NCBI GenBank assembly: GCA_937920345.1 | Contig: CALGVA010000022.1 | Span: forward strand, 1 to 20,033 | Direction: 5' to 3' | DNA: 20,033 nt | From: an uncultured Lachnospiraceae bacterium | GTDB taxonomy: Bacteria > Bacillota > Clostridia > Lachnospirales > Lachnospiraceae | Part shown: one piece after another, positions 13,901 to 20,033 of the stretch | Position numbering within the stretch: the first letter of the stretch is position 1 | Layout: every line of letters begins with the position of its first letter | Translations under genes and position numbers: made by a program | The notes under the pieces: generated by a model | Databases searched by the model: none | Seen by the model: the letters and a program-made list of their open reading frames with translations, nothing else | What the model was told of the DNA's origin: nothing

Positions 13901-15316
13901 TTATGCAAGCTGCAGCATCACCCGCAGCACGCAGCACGATCTCCCCTCCCGGATCTCCTTACCGATCTCTACATCACCGTAGTATTTCCGTGCCACATGG
14001 CGGATATTGACCAGCCCGAAGCCATGACCCGCACCGGCTTTAGATGTGAGCGGCAGACCGCTTGCTTCATCGATCTGCAGTTCTCCACGGTAGCTGTTGA
14101 CCAGTTCTATCATAAACATATTTTTGACCAGACGGGACTCTAGTGACACGAATGTCATATCTCTCTCTGCCTGTTCCTGCCACGCAGCGCTTTCCCGTTC
14201 CATCGCTTCAATGGCATTGGACAACCCGTTATTCAGGATAATGCTCACGTCAAAGGCGTCGATCCCTCCTGTCTGCGGATAGTGAAAATCGCATTCAAAA
14301 TGAATCCCTTTTTCCTCCATCTCCTTCTTCCTGCCGGAGAGGATCACGTCCGTAACCGGATTCCCGCTGACCACCTCCGAAGATACCGCCTGCACTTCCT
14401 GCTGCAGCGTGCGGGCATACCTGACCGCTTCTTTATAATCTCCTCTGCCGTACAACTGTTCCAGTGTCATCAGATGATTTCCCATGTCGTGGCGCAGTCT
14501 GCGCATGTCCCGGTAAAGCTGCTCCACTTCATTGATATGACTCTGCATATCCCGCATCTGGCTGGCCAGCACTTCCTTCTGCTTATCCCCTTCCTGCTCA
14601 TTCTTCCACTGCCTGAACACATAGGTCATCACCAGAATCGTGGCAAAGCAGACCAGCGAATACACCAGTATGATATAGTCATATCCTCCATAAATATTAA
14701 ACGGGCTTTGTCCCGAATCTCTCTCGTAAATATAATTATAGTAACGAAACAGTCCGTAAGCGAACACCCCTGACATGGAAGGCATAACCAGCAGCAGAAA
14801 CTCCCTGATGTTCATATGCTCCCGCTGCTTACCGTAAGCCCATAGCAGACATCTGACTGCGCCATACATCAGAAAAGAACCAAGTACAGTATCAAACGCA
14901 GACTGAACCGCATACAGTCTGAACCAGAGCATGCCGTCCGCCGACCGGATCAGTGTTGTTTTTAATAAATAGAGTTCGTTGCTGATACAGCTGACAACCC
15001 GCCATGCCTGCCAGCGCACACAGAAAAAAGTGATTACCAGAAACAGCTTCTGGGCGGTATAGCTGCGTTCCATACGTCCCATCACAAGAAAAACGGCAAG
15101 CATGACCACCCCGTACATAACCATGACATTCACATAGAAAGGCACAACCGCCCCCACCAGCATACCGGCGAAATAGACAGCCGCCGCATACCACGCTCTC
15201 CTTCTGTCCGCCATAAAAGGTCTGATCCAGACCATGAAGCACAATGCGCCCGAAAGCGTAGTACAGATATCATAAATAAGGCCGGCAGCCTGATAATACA
15301 ATTCTAACCGTTCCAC
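13901..15316 (-). CDS. GHKL-type sensor histidine kinase (AgrC/NatK-like)
   Basis: A 471-residue membrane kinase. Residues 1-235 contain about seven hydrophobic segments and no extracytoplasmic domain of note. A coiled linker (240-270) leads to the phospho-acceptor motif RRLRHDMGNHL with His276. The GHKL ATPase domain has the N-box LNNGLSNAIEA (361-371) and G-box HGFGLVNI (431-438). Such kinases pair with LytTR regulators and often sense peptides. The start is a GTG at 15316 directly abutting the TGA of the regulator gene (TGAGTG), implying coupled translation from a weak site. No pheromone precursor or AgrB-like gene is visible nearby. Confidence 0.93.
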   Translation of the reverse strand: MERLELYYQAAGLIYDICTTLSGALCFMVWIRPFMADRRRAWYAAAVYFAGMLVGAVVPFYVNVMVMYGVVMLAVFLVMGRMERSYTAQKLFLVITFFCVRWQAWRVVSCISNELYLLKTTLIRSADGMLWFRLYAVQSAFDTVLGSFLMYGAVRCLLWAYGKQREHMNIREFLLLVMPSMSGVFAYGLFRYYNYIYERDSGQSPFNIYGGYDYIILVYSLVCFATILVMTYVFRQWKNEQEGDKQKEVLASQMRDMQSHINEVEQLYRDMRRLRHDMGNHLMTLEQLYGRGDYKEAVRYARTLQQEVQAVSSEVVSGNPVTDVILSGRKKEMEEKGIHFECDFHYPQTGGIDAFDVSIILNNGLSNAIEAMERESAAWQEQAERDMTFVSLESRLVKNMFMIELVNSYRGELQIDEASGLPLTSKAGAGHGFGLVNIRHVARKYYGDVEIGKEIREGRSCCVLRVMLQLA

Positions 15317-16177
15317 TCACCCGTCCCTCTTTCTGCTGATATACTGCATATACTGCCGCACAAAGCCTGCAAACTGTTTCCTGGACACCAGCGCTGTACC
15401 CTGTTCCAGCCAGATCGTGGCCGCATTATACTTTTCTACATATTTAAAGTTCACCAGATAGGCCCGGTGCGTCCGGTAAAAACTGTTTCCAGCCTGTTGT
15501 GACAGATCTGTCAGTTTTCCATAATATTCGATGTCTCCGCCTGTCGTATGCAGCATAACCTTGCGGTTAAACACTTCCGCATAAATAATATCCTCCAGAA
15601 GCACCTTTGTGGAAATACCGCCCCTCTTCACCAGAATGGCATCCGGTACAGGACTCTCTCCCCGCCCGCTTTGCCGCATCTCTCCGGACATGCCTTCCCC
15701 CCGGCTCCTTCTGTCCTCTCCTGCCGCACCCGCCTGCCGCAATGTCCTGATCTCCTGCAGCAGCTCATACTGCTGCAGCGCCCGTTCCAATACCTCCCGC
15801 AGCTTCTCATCGCCGAAGGGCTTCACCAGATAGTGAAAAGCTCCCACATCAAATGCTTCATAAACATATTCTGACAGTGCTGTCACAAATATAAGAATCA
15901 TATCTTTCTGCCGCCTGCGCAGTTCTGCCGCAATCTCCATCCCGTTTCTGCCGGGCATCTGAATATCCAAAAAGAGGATGTCCGGCAGCCGCTCCTGCCC
16001 CGGCTCTGGTTCTGTTTGCGTATCCGCTTCCGGCAGCTTCAGCATATCCTCCCCGGAATCGCAGCCTCTGACACGGCACGGTGTCCCACGCTCTACGCAC
16101 ATGTTCTCTATTTTACCCTGCAGGATACCCCGCAGCATCCTGTCATCATCACATATCATGATCGTTACGGTCTGCAT
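15317..16177 (-). CDS. LytTR-family response regulator
   Basis: A 286-residue regulator from the ATG at 16177. The receiver domain (residues 4-140) has the acidic cluster ICDDD (8-12), phospho-acceptor Asp71 in LFLDIQMPG, Thr99 and Lys119 (FHYLVKP). A charged linker (about 150-178) separates it from the LytTR DNA-binding domain (180-283): ILVKRGGISTKVLLEDIIYAEVFNRKVMLHT...FYRTHRAYLVNFKYVEKY. The acidic loop at 50-63 is an insert in the receiver. Upstream in-frame starts at 16210, 16261 and 16276 would add 11-33 residues not typical of a receiver and are less likely, although the ribosome binding site at 16177 is weak. It forms an operon with the GHKL kinase. Confidence 0.93.
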   Translation of the reverse strand: MQTVTIMICDDDRMLRGILQGKIENMCVERGTPCRVRGCDSGEDMLKLPEADTQTEPEPGQERLPDILFLDIQMPGRNGMEIAAELRRRQKDMILIFVTALSEYVYEAFDVGAFHYLVKPFGDEKLREVLERALQQYELLQEIRTLRQAGAAGEDRRSRGEGMSGEMRQSGRGESPVPDAILVKRGGISTKVLLEDIIYAEVFNRKVMLHTTGGDIEYYGKLTDLSQQAGNSFYRTHRAYLVNFKYVEKYNAATIWLEQGTALVSRKQFAGFVRQYMQYISRKRDG

Positions 16178-16362
16178 TTCGTGTTTTCCACTCTTTTCTG
16201 TTTCTGTCATGCTGTTTTCAGTCTTGTTATTCCCGAATACAGGAAGGGCATTCTCCGGCATAAGCTGAAGCCGCATAGCCGCTTCCGGAACTTTCGGGAC
16301 CGCTATGCTGACTTTGCCGTGAACAGGACTTGCTCTGCAGGTCCGGAAACACTTCTCACGTT

Positions 16363-16368
16363 ATTATA
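16363..16368 (-). promoter_or_regulatory. -10 element upstream of the two-component operon
   Basis: A perfect TATAAT on the minus strand within GTGTATAATAAC, with no recognisable -35 at 16-18 bp, as often seen at activator-dependent promoters. The stretch 16178-16486 holds no gene. Besides this site I see an imperfect hairpin at 16328-16346 (GGACTTGC-TCT-GCAGGTCC on plus), in the presumed leader. The rest is featureless. Confidence 0.5.
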
Positions 16369-16486
16369 CACGAAACAAGAGATTTACTCTGCCCTTTTTC
16401 TATCAAAATGTTGCCAACAGACTTTTTTGTGTCATGAAAAAACAAATACGCTTCAATCGGCTGTAACCGGACAATTACCCGCACCG

Positions 16487-16855
16487 TCAAAAATGGCACA
16501 AATCATTCCACTCACAGTCTCCACATATTTCTTCCCGCCTGCCCGGTGTCAGAATCTTCTCCTGCACCAGCCGTTCAAATTCCTTCCAGCGCATCTGATC
16601 CCCCGGTGCCAGCCCGCAAAACGCAAGAACCTGGCTGTCGTATCTCTCCACCTTTTCCATGGAGAGGCATCTGCCCTGCCGGTTGTTCGGACAGCACGCA
16701 CACACATCATCCGTCTCCTGCAGCAAAACCACCGTCGGATTCTGTTCCAGCTTCTCCTTCATCTTCTGCATATTTTCCGTAAATTCACCGCTGTAACCTT
16801 TTCCCTGAAAAAAGGAAAAGCACATGCCATGATGTGCTCTGATCCTGTATATCAT
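16487..16855 (-). CDS. DUF1284 family cysteine-rich protein
   Basis: A 122-residue soluble protein with the DUF1284 N-terminus RAHHGMCFSFFQGKGYSGEFTENM (residues 6-29). It has nine cysteines: 12, 52, 54, 55, 63, 80, 111, 114 and 120. CACCPNNRQGRC and CGDCEWNDLC resemble metal or iron-sulfur ligand sets. The function of the family is not established. The ATG at 16855 has GAAGGAG seven bases upstream. It has its own candidate -10 at 16882-16887, so it is probably a separate unit from bioY upstream. Confidence 0.9.
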   Translation of the reverse strand: MIYRIRAHHGMCFSFFQGKGYSGEFTENMQKMKEKLEQNPTVVLLQETDDVCACCPNNRQGRCLSMEKVERYDSQVLAFCGLAPGDQMRWKEFERLVQEKILTPGRREEICGDCEWNDLCHF

Positions 16856-16881
16856 ATATACGCTCCTTCAACTATCCTGTT

Positions 16882-16887
16882 ATTATA
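16882..16887 (-). promoter_or_regulatory. -10 element upstream of the DUF1284 gene
   Basis: TATAAT on the minus strand within GTGTATAATAAC, about 27 bp before the start codon. As at the two-component operon, no good -35 is present at the usual distance. Confidence 0.5.
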
Positions 16888-16937
16888 CACTTTCGTGCAC
16901 TCTTTCAGCCAGTTTTCTTTTTATTTTCCATCCATCC

Positions 16938-16990
16938 GTGAATCCGCTGCCCGGAATCTCAAGATTCTTAAAGTTCCGGTGGTGATTCAC
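16938..16990 (-). other. Nested hairpin directly downstream of bioY
   Basis: Perfect arms GTGAATC/GATTCAC (16938-16944 and 16984-16990) enclose CCGGAA/TTCCGG (16951-16956 and 16974-16979). An alternative inner stem GAATCT/AGATTC (16954-16959 and 16962-16967) shares bases with the second. It starts five bases after the bioY stop. On the minus strand it is followed by A-rich sequence rather than U, so it is not a standard intrinsic terminator in that direction; a 3'-end stabiliser or processing element is possible. Confidence 0.55.
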
Positions 16991-16994
16991 TCTT

Positions 16995-17597
16995 CTAATT
17001 TTCTCCCATGATAGCCCCAAGCGGTCTGCGAAGCGCATTTCCCAGCGTCAATGCCAGTGCGATCTTAACGACATCGGGTATGATAAAAGGAATCACACAC
17101 CAGCCGAGCACCGTTGCCAGACCGACTGCGCCGGTTGTCCTCATGTACACAAACATAAACCACGCTGTTCCCAGCGCATAGCATGCAAGTAATCCGAGTA
17201 CCATGGAGACTGCCTGTACCCATAATTTTTTCCCGAATAACCGCTCCATGAGCCACATGATAAGCGCCGTCAGAATAAATCCAACGATATAACCGCCCGT
17301 ATTCCTCATGATAACGCCGAGGCCGCCGCTGAAGCCCGCAAAAACCGGAACGCCGATCGCTCCTAATAATACATAAACAACCACTGCGATCGTGCCGCGC
17401 CTGCCGCCAAGAACCGAAACCGCCAGAAAAATTGCAAATGTCTGCAGCGTAAAAGGCACTGCCATGGGAATCGAAATCCATGAGCAAATCGCGATCAGCA
17501 CTGTAAAGACAGCGATATACGCCATATCATATGTTTTACCCCTTCCCCCCGTCCTTACGCCGGTATTTTCCGTCTGTGTTGTCATTTTCGTACCCAT
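16995..17597 (-). CDS. bioY: Biotin transporter BioY (ECF S-component)
   Basis: A 200-residue membrane protein with the BioY pattern: TLQTFAIFLAVSVLGGRRG (about residues 50-68), GAIGVPVFAGFSGGLGVIMRNTGGYIVGF (about 79-107) and a C-terminal FIIPDVVKIALAL, over about six helices. It binds biotin for import, alone or with EcfA/EcfA'/EcfT; no energising genes are adjacent, so a shared module elsewhere is expected. The ATG at 17597 is chosen because AGGAGG lies five bases before it; an in-frame ATG at 17612 precedes that site. A BirA operator overlapping its promoter lies at 17722-17780, supporting biotin rather than another substrate. Confidence 0.95.
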   Translation of the reverse strand: MGTKMTTQTENTGVRTGGRGKTYDMAYIAVFTVLIAICSWISIPMAVPFTLQTFAIFLAVSVLGGRRGTIAVVVYVLLGAIGVPVFAGFSGGLGVIMRNTGGYIVGFILTALIMWLMERLFGKKLWVQAVSMVLGLLACYALGTAWFMFVYMRTTGAVGLATVLGWCVIPFIIPDVVKIALALTLGNALRRPLGAIMGEN

Positions 17598-17721
17598 AGC
17601 TTCCTCCTGCATTGTAATTTCCAGTAACAGGAAGCGAATGCCTGTACATCTCTAATGTGATATACCTTCCCGCTCATCTTCCTGCGCACCGTCGCTCTTC
17701 CGAGTCCCTCTTAACGAAGCT

Positions 17722-17780
17722 ATCGTAACATGGCAAAAGGCTATTGTCAACTTCTTTTATAAACAAGTTAACAATAGCCT
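17722..17780 (-). promoter_or_regulatory. bioY promoter with overlapping BirA operator
   Basis: The inverted repeat AGGCTATTGTCAACT (17738-17752)/AGTTAACAATAGCCT (17766-17780) has one mismatch. Its core TTGTCAAC-N15-GTTAACAA matches the biotin repressor BirA site. On the minus strand the operator contains a consensus -35 TTGACA (17745-17750), then 17 bp and -10 TACGAT (17722-17727), upstream of bioY. Bound BirA would therefore occlude RNA polymerase when biotin is plentiful. The leader would be about 118 nt. Confidence 0.9.
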
Positions 17781-17784
17781 GTAT

Positions 17785-17800
17785 CATTTTTATAAAAATG
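17785..17800. promoter_or_regulatory. 16-bp perfect palindrome beside the BirA site
   Basis: CATTTTTATAAAAATG is a perfect palindrome lying between the BirA operator and the stop codon of the ATPase gene. It is AT-only in the middle and has no U-tract beyond it, so it is a poor terminator; a protein site or chance AT-rich symmetry are both possible. Confidence 0.35.
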
Positions 17801-17812
17801 CTTTCAGAGAAA

Positions 17813-19603
17813 CTATATCTTCAACCGCCGATACCGGTTGATACATGCCAGGATCTCCTGTTTCCGCGGTCTGGCAAGCTGTGCTGCCACGTCGCCGCGT
17901 TCAAAAAGACTTTCCAGTCCCTTCCGGTCAAGCTGTTCTTCCAGCAGATCGCCGATCTGTCTCAAATCCTTCTTGCCGTCCATCATCTTAAACTGGGCAT
18001 ATTTCAGCAGATAAGCCAGCGCCGCCGTCTGCTCCTGATCCTTAAGCTGCTCTAAATACCGCAGTTCCACATTTTCCCTGGAAAGTGACAGTTCACTGGT
18101 TCCCGTCGTCCTGATCTTGATACGGTCGTCTTTTCGAAGCGCCATATCCGGCGCCGGACAACGCTTACGGTTAAATGCCGGGAACCGTGCACCTTCTGCT
18201 TTGCCGCCTGCCCGGCTGTCTGTCCGCCCGGACTGCTCGTCCGCAATACTGCCGGCGCCCATGCCTTCCCCTTCGGGCAGCCCCTTATACTCCGCCGCCT
18301 TGTCATAAGCTGCCGCCGCCTGCTTCGCCCGCCCGGTAATGTCGATCGGCATATACTCTTTCATCTGGATGATAGTATCCGCAATATGGAAAAAAGCGCC
18401 GGAACTTCCCGCCACGATCACAGAAGACACACCCAGGTCCTCATACATCCCCCGTACCCTGTCTATAAATGGTGTAATCGGCTCCTCACCGGATGTAATC
18501 ACCTGCGCCATCAGCTGGTCCCGTACCATGAAGTTTGTTGCCGACGTATCCTCGTCGATCAGGATCAGCCCGCTGCCGCTCTCTAAAGCTTCTATAAGAT
18601 TCGCCGCCTGAGAGGTGCTGCCGCTGGCGTCCTCCGTGGAAAAATGCGCCGTATCCTTTTTATTCGGCAGATTCCTGATAAAAGGTGAGATATCCACGCC
18701 GGTAATGCTCCTGCCGTCCTCGGCGCGGAGCTTAAACGCCGAACTGTCCGTAATGACATATTCCCTGCCGTCTCCTGCAATATGATTGTACACGCCGTTC
18801 TGCAGTGCCTGCAGGATCGTGGACTTGCCGTGATACCCGCCGCCCACAAACAAGGTAATCCCTTTGGGAATCCCCATGCCGCAAATCTCTCCCCTGTGGG
18901 GAAGGTTTAAAGAGACTCTTAAACTCTCCGGTGATAGGAAGGTTACAGCACCTTTCATCGGTTTTTCCGACACTCCGCTCTCCCTCGGCAGCACGGAACC
19001 GTCCGCGATAAAGGCACACAATCCTTTCTCGGAAAGGCTCTGTCTAATGTACTGCTGATCCTCGCAGAGCCGGATCGCCTGCTTTAACTTCTCCTGATCA
19101 ATTTTTACGTAATACAGGCTCTTCCGCACACAGTCCGGCAAAATATCAAAAAGCATTTTCTCCAGTTCTCTGGCGTTGATGGTCCGCCCGTTGGCCGGAA
19201 ATCCGGCTTCAAACCGAAGCGTCACATCCCCGTCCTGCACCCGCATGGCCGTGCGCTCCAACACCTGCTGTCCGCACCTTGAAACAGTCATCAGCCCGCT
19301 CTTGCCGGAACCCTTCGCCTGAAAACTGCCGCCCGCCACCCATCTGCCAAAGAGTCTGGTCAGATGATCCTGCAGAGTAATCCTCTTGGCAGGTGTATCG
19401 TAGTATTCCGCCGGAAATCCCGCTTTCTCCTTTTTCACCAGCACGGAAAGTCTGGACGGGGACGCAAAAGGGTCTCCTTGCACGTGATCGATGGAGAGAA
19501 TATAATCTCCGAAATTGTACTGCCCTTTCAACTCCTTGTAGGCAGGATATCCTCTATGGTCAATATTTCTTAATTTGGTTCTTAATTCTGTGGCTGTGTT
19601 CAT
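17813..19603 (-). CDS. ABC-class predicted ATPase (COG3044 / ABC_ATPase family)
   Basis: A 596-residue soluble ATPase. An N-terminal domain (about 1-245) contains a glycine-rich KGSGKSG (97-103). The ATPase core has Walker A GGGYHGKST (254-262), a signature-like SGSTSQAANLIEAL (327-340) and Walker B LILIDED (346-352) followed by TSATNFMVRD. A Gly-rich linker (about 447-475) precedes a helical C-terminal region. The GGGYHGKST and IDEDTSATNF forms identify the COG3044 family. No transmembrane segments or transporter partner are present, so it is not an ABC importer or exporter; cellular function is unknown. The ATG at 19603 fits the family start; a TTG at 19630 is less likely. Its promoter seems to lie 300 bp upstream. 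Confidence 0.92.
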   Translation of the reverse strand: MNTATELRTKLRNIDHRGYPAYKELKGQYNFGDYILSIDHVQGDPFASPSRLSVLVKKEKAGFPAEYYDTPAKRITLQDHLTRLFGRWVAGGSFQAKGSGKSGLMTVSRCGQQVLERTAMRVQDGDVTLRFEAGFPANGRTINARELEKMLFDILPDCVRKSLYYVKIDQEKLKQAIRLCEDQQYIRQSLSEKGLCAFIADGSVLPRESGVSEKPMKGAVTFLSPESLRVSLNLPHRGEICGMGIPKGITLFVGGGYHGKSTILQALQNGVYNHIAGDGREYVITDSSAFKLRAEDGRSITGVDISPFIRNLPNKKDTAHFSTEDASGSTSQAANLIEALESGSGLILIDEDTSATNFMVRDQLMAQVITSGEEPITPFIDRVRGMYEDLGVSSVIVAGSSGAFFHIADTIIQMKEYMPIDITGRAKQAAAAYDKAAEYKGLPEGEGMGAGSIADEQSGRTDSRAGGKAEGARFPAFNRKRCPAPDMALRKDDRIKIRTTGTSELSLSRENVELRYLEQLKDQEQTAALAYLLKYAQFKMMDGKKDLRQIGDLLEEQLDRKGLESLFERGDVAAQLARPRKQEILACINRYRRLKI

Positions 19604-19672
19604 AGTTGCTCTGTCTCCTTTTCTGAACAAATGATATTACATCATGTTTTTCTCCATTTCTGCGCTGCTTTT

Positions 19673-19691
19673 GTCTCAACTGTGTTGAGAC
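19673..19691 (-). promoter_or_regulatory. Perfect 8-bp inverted repeat in the ATPase gene leader
   Basis: GTCTCAACTGTGTTGAGAC has perfect 8-bp arms around a 3-base loop, 70 bp before the ATPase start codon. No U-tract follows. It could be a repressor operator or an RNA hairpin in the leader. Confidence 0.5.
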
Positions 19692-19909
19692 GTCGCATTA
19701 AACGAGTTTGTGTCTGCGCTTCGTTGCGGCAGGCCCGAACTTTTTTCATAAAACAGGAGCTTGTCTGTTCTTCCGCCTTAAGCACATTCTGCTTCACCGT
19801 AAGTCCGTGCGTTCCAGTCTTTCCTTAATCCTCTTAATATACCGGTCACTTTTCGGTCACTTTTCATATAGCAGACGCACGCCATACCGGTATCACCCGC
19901 AATATTGAA

Positions 19910-19938
19910 ATTATAGCACTGATCCACGCTGTTCACAA
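19910..19938 (-). promoter_or_regulatory. Strong extended -10 promoter reading toward the ATPase gene
   Basis: On the minus strand -35 TTGTGA (19933-19938), a 17-bp spacer ending TGC, and a perfect -10 TATAAT (19910-19915), giving an extended -10. The predicted start near 19903 lies 300 nt before the ATPase ATG with no convincing gene between. Confidence 0.65.
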
Positions 19939-20033
19939 TCTTCTTCCTGCAGTATAGCTTGTGTATAGCTGTGTATAGCCTCAATAGTAATCCGAGATTC
20001 CCGTCCAATGGGGAAAGTGGGGTACAAACAGGA

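Larger units (their letters stand above)
19604..20033. other. Non-coding right edge: ATPase gene leader and unassigned sequence
   Basis: This 430-bp stretch has no gene I can support. It contains the promoter at 19910-19938, a tandem 11-mer CGGTCACTTTT x2 (19843-19864), the palindrome ATACCGGTAT (19884-19893), an AACAG/CTGTT hairpin (19753-19770) and the inverted repeat at 19673-19691. A minus-strand open frame (19778-20008) spans the promoter, resembles no family I know and lacks a ribosome binding site. The leader matched none of the riboswitch classes I could recall by eye. Confidence 0.5.

Noticed and set aside
16016..17011. 331-codon plus-strand open frame crossing the response regulator promoter and the DUF1284 gene
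   Set aside because: It is antisense to two well-supported genes and a non-coding gap, has a composition unlike a real protein, and no ribosome binding site.
19778..20008. 76-codon minus-strand open frame at the right edge
   Set aside because: It spans a strong promoter, lacks a ribosome binding site and resembles no family I know. It could be a gene remnant but I cannot support it.

Overview
The window looks like chromosome from a Lachnospiraceae-type clostridium (Bacillota). Reasons: a complete S10-spc ribosomal protein order, zinc-binding (CXXC...CXXC) S14, strong AGGAGG-type ribosome binding sites throughout, the L22 N-terminus, and a flanking set common in that family (TraX-like, DUF2752, FlxA-like, GHKL/LytTR two-component pair, DUF1284, BioY, COG3044 ATPase). 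This placement is inference from sequence character, not from a search.

Positions 1-8107 (minus strand) hold 17 ribosomal protein genes, in transcription order rpsJ-rplC-rplD-rplW-rplB-rpsS-rplV-rpsC-rplP-rpmC-rpsQ-rplN-rplX-rplE-rpsN-rpsH-rplF; rplF runs off the left edge. A good sigma-A promoter (8349-8377) with an AT-rich upstream tract drives them through a roughly 235-nt leader that can fold into a closed multi-hairpin domain. Two spacers inside the operon carry related long hairpin elements: a 90-bp tandem duplication between rpsQ and rplN, and a single divergent copy between rplB and rpsS.

Positions 8609-9475 (plus) encode an RlmI/COG1092-type methyltransferase, the only confident plus-strand gene. 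It converges on, and shares a TTAA stop overlap with, a Q/N/Y-rich two-helix membrane protein. Further right, all on minus, are a DUF2752 and TraX-like membrane pair, a LacI-family regulator, a FlxA-like coiled-coil protein with a sigma-28-like promoter, a LytTR response regulator/GHKL histidine kinase operon, a cysteine-rich DUF1284 protein, the biotin transporter BioY under a clear BirA operator, and an ABC-class predicted ATPase with a long leader.

The right part reads as a string of short, mostly independent minus-strand transcription units, several with recognisable control elements. I see no CRISPR array, transposase, prophage, tRNA or rRNA. The least explained material is the set of hairpin elements in the ribosomal operon, the S10 leader fold, and the 300-nt leader of the ATPase gene.
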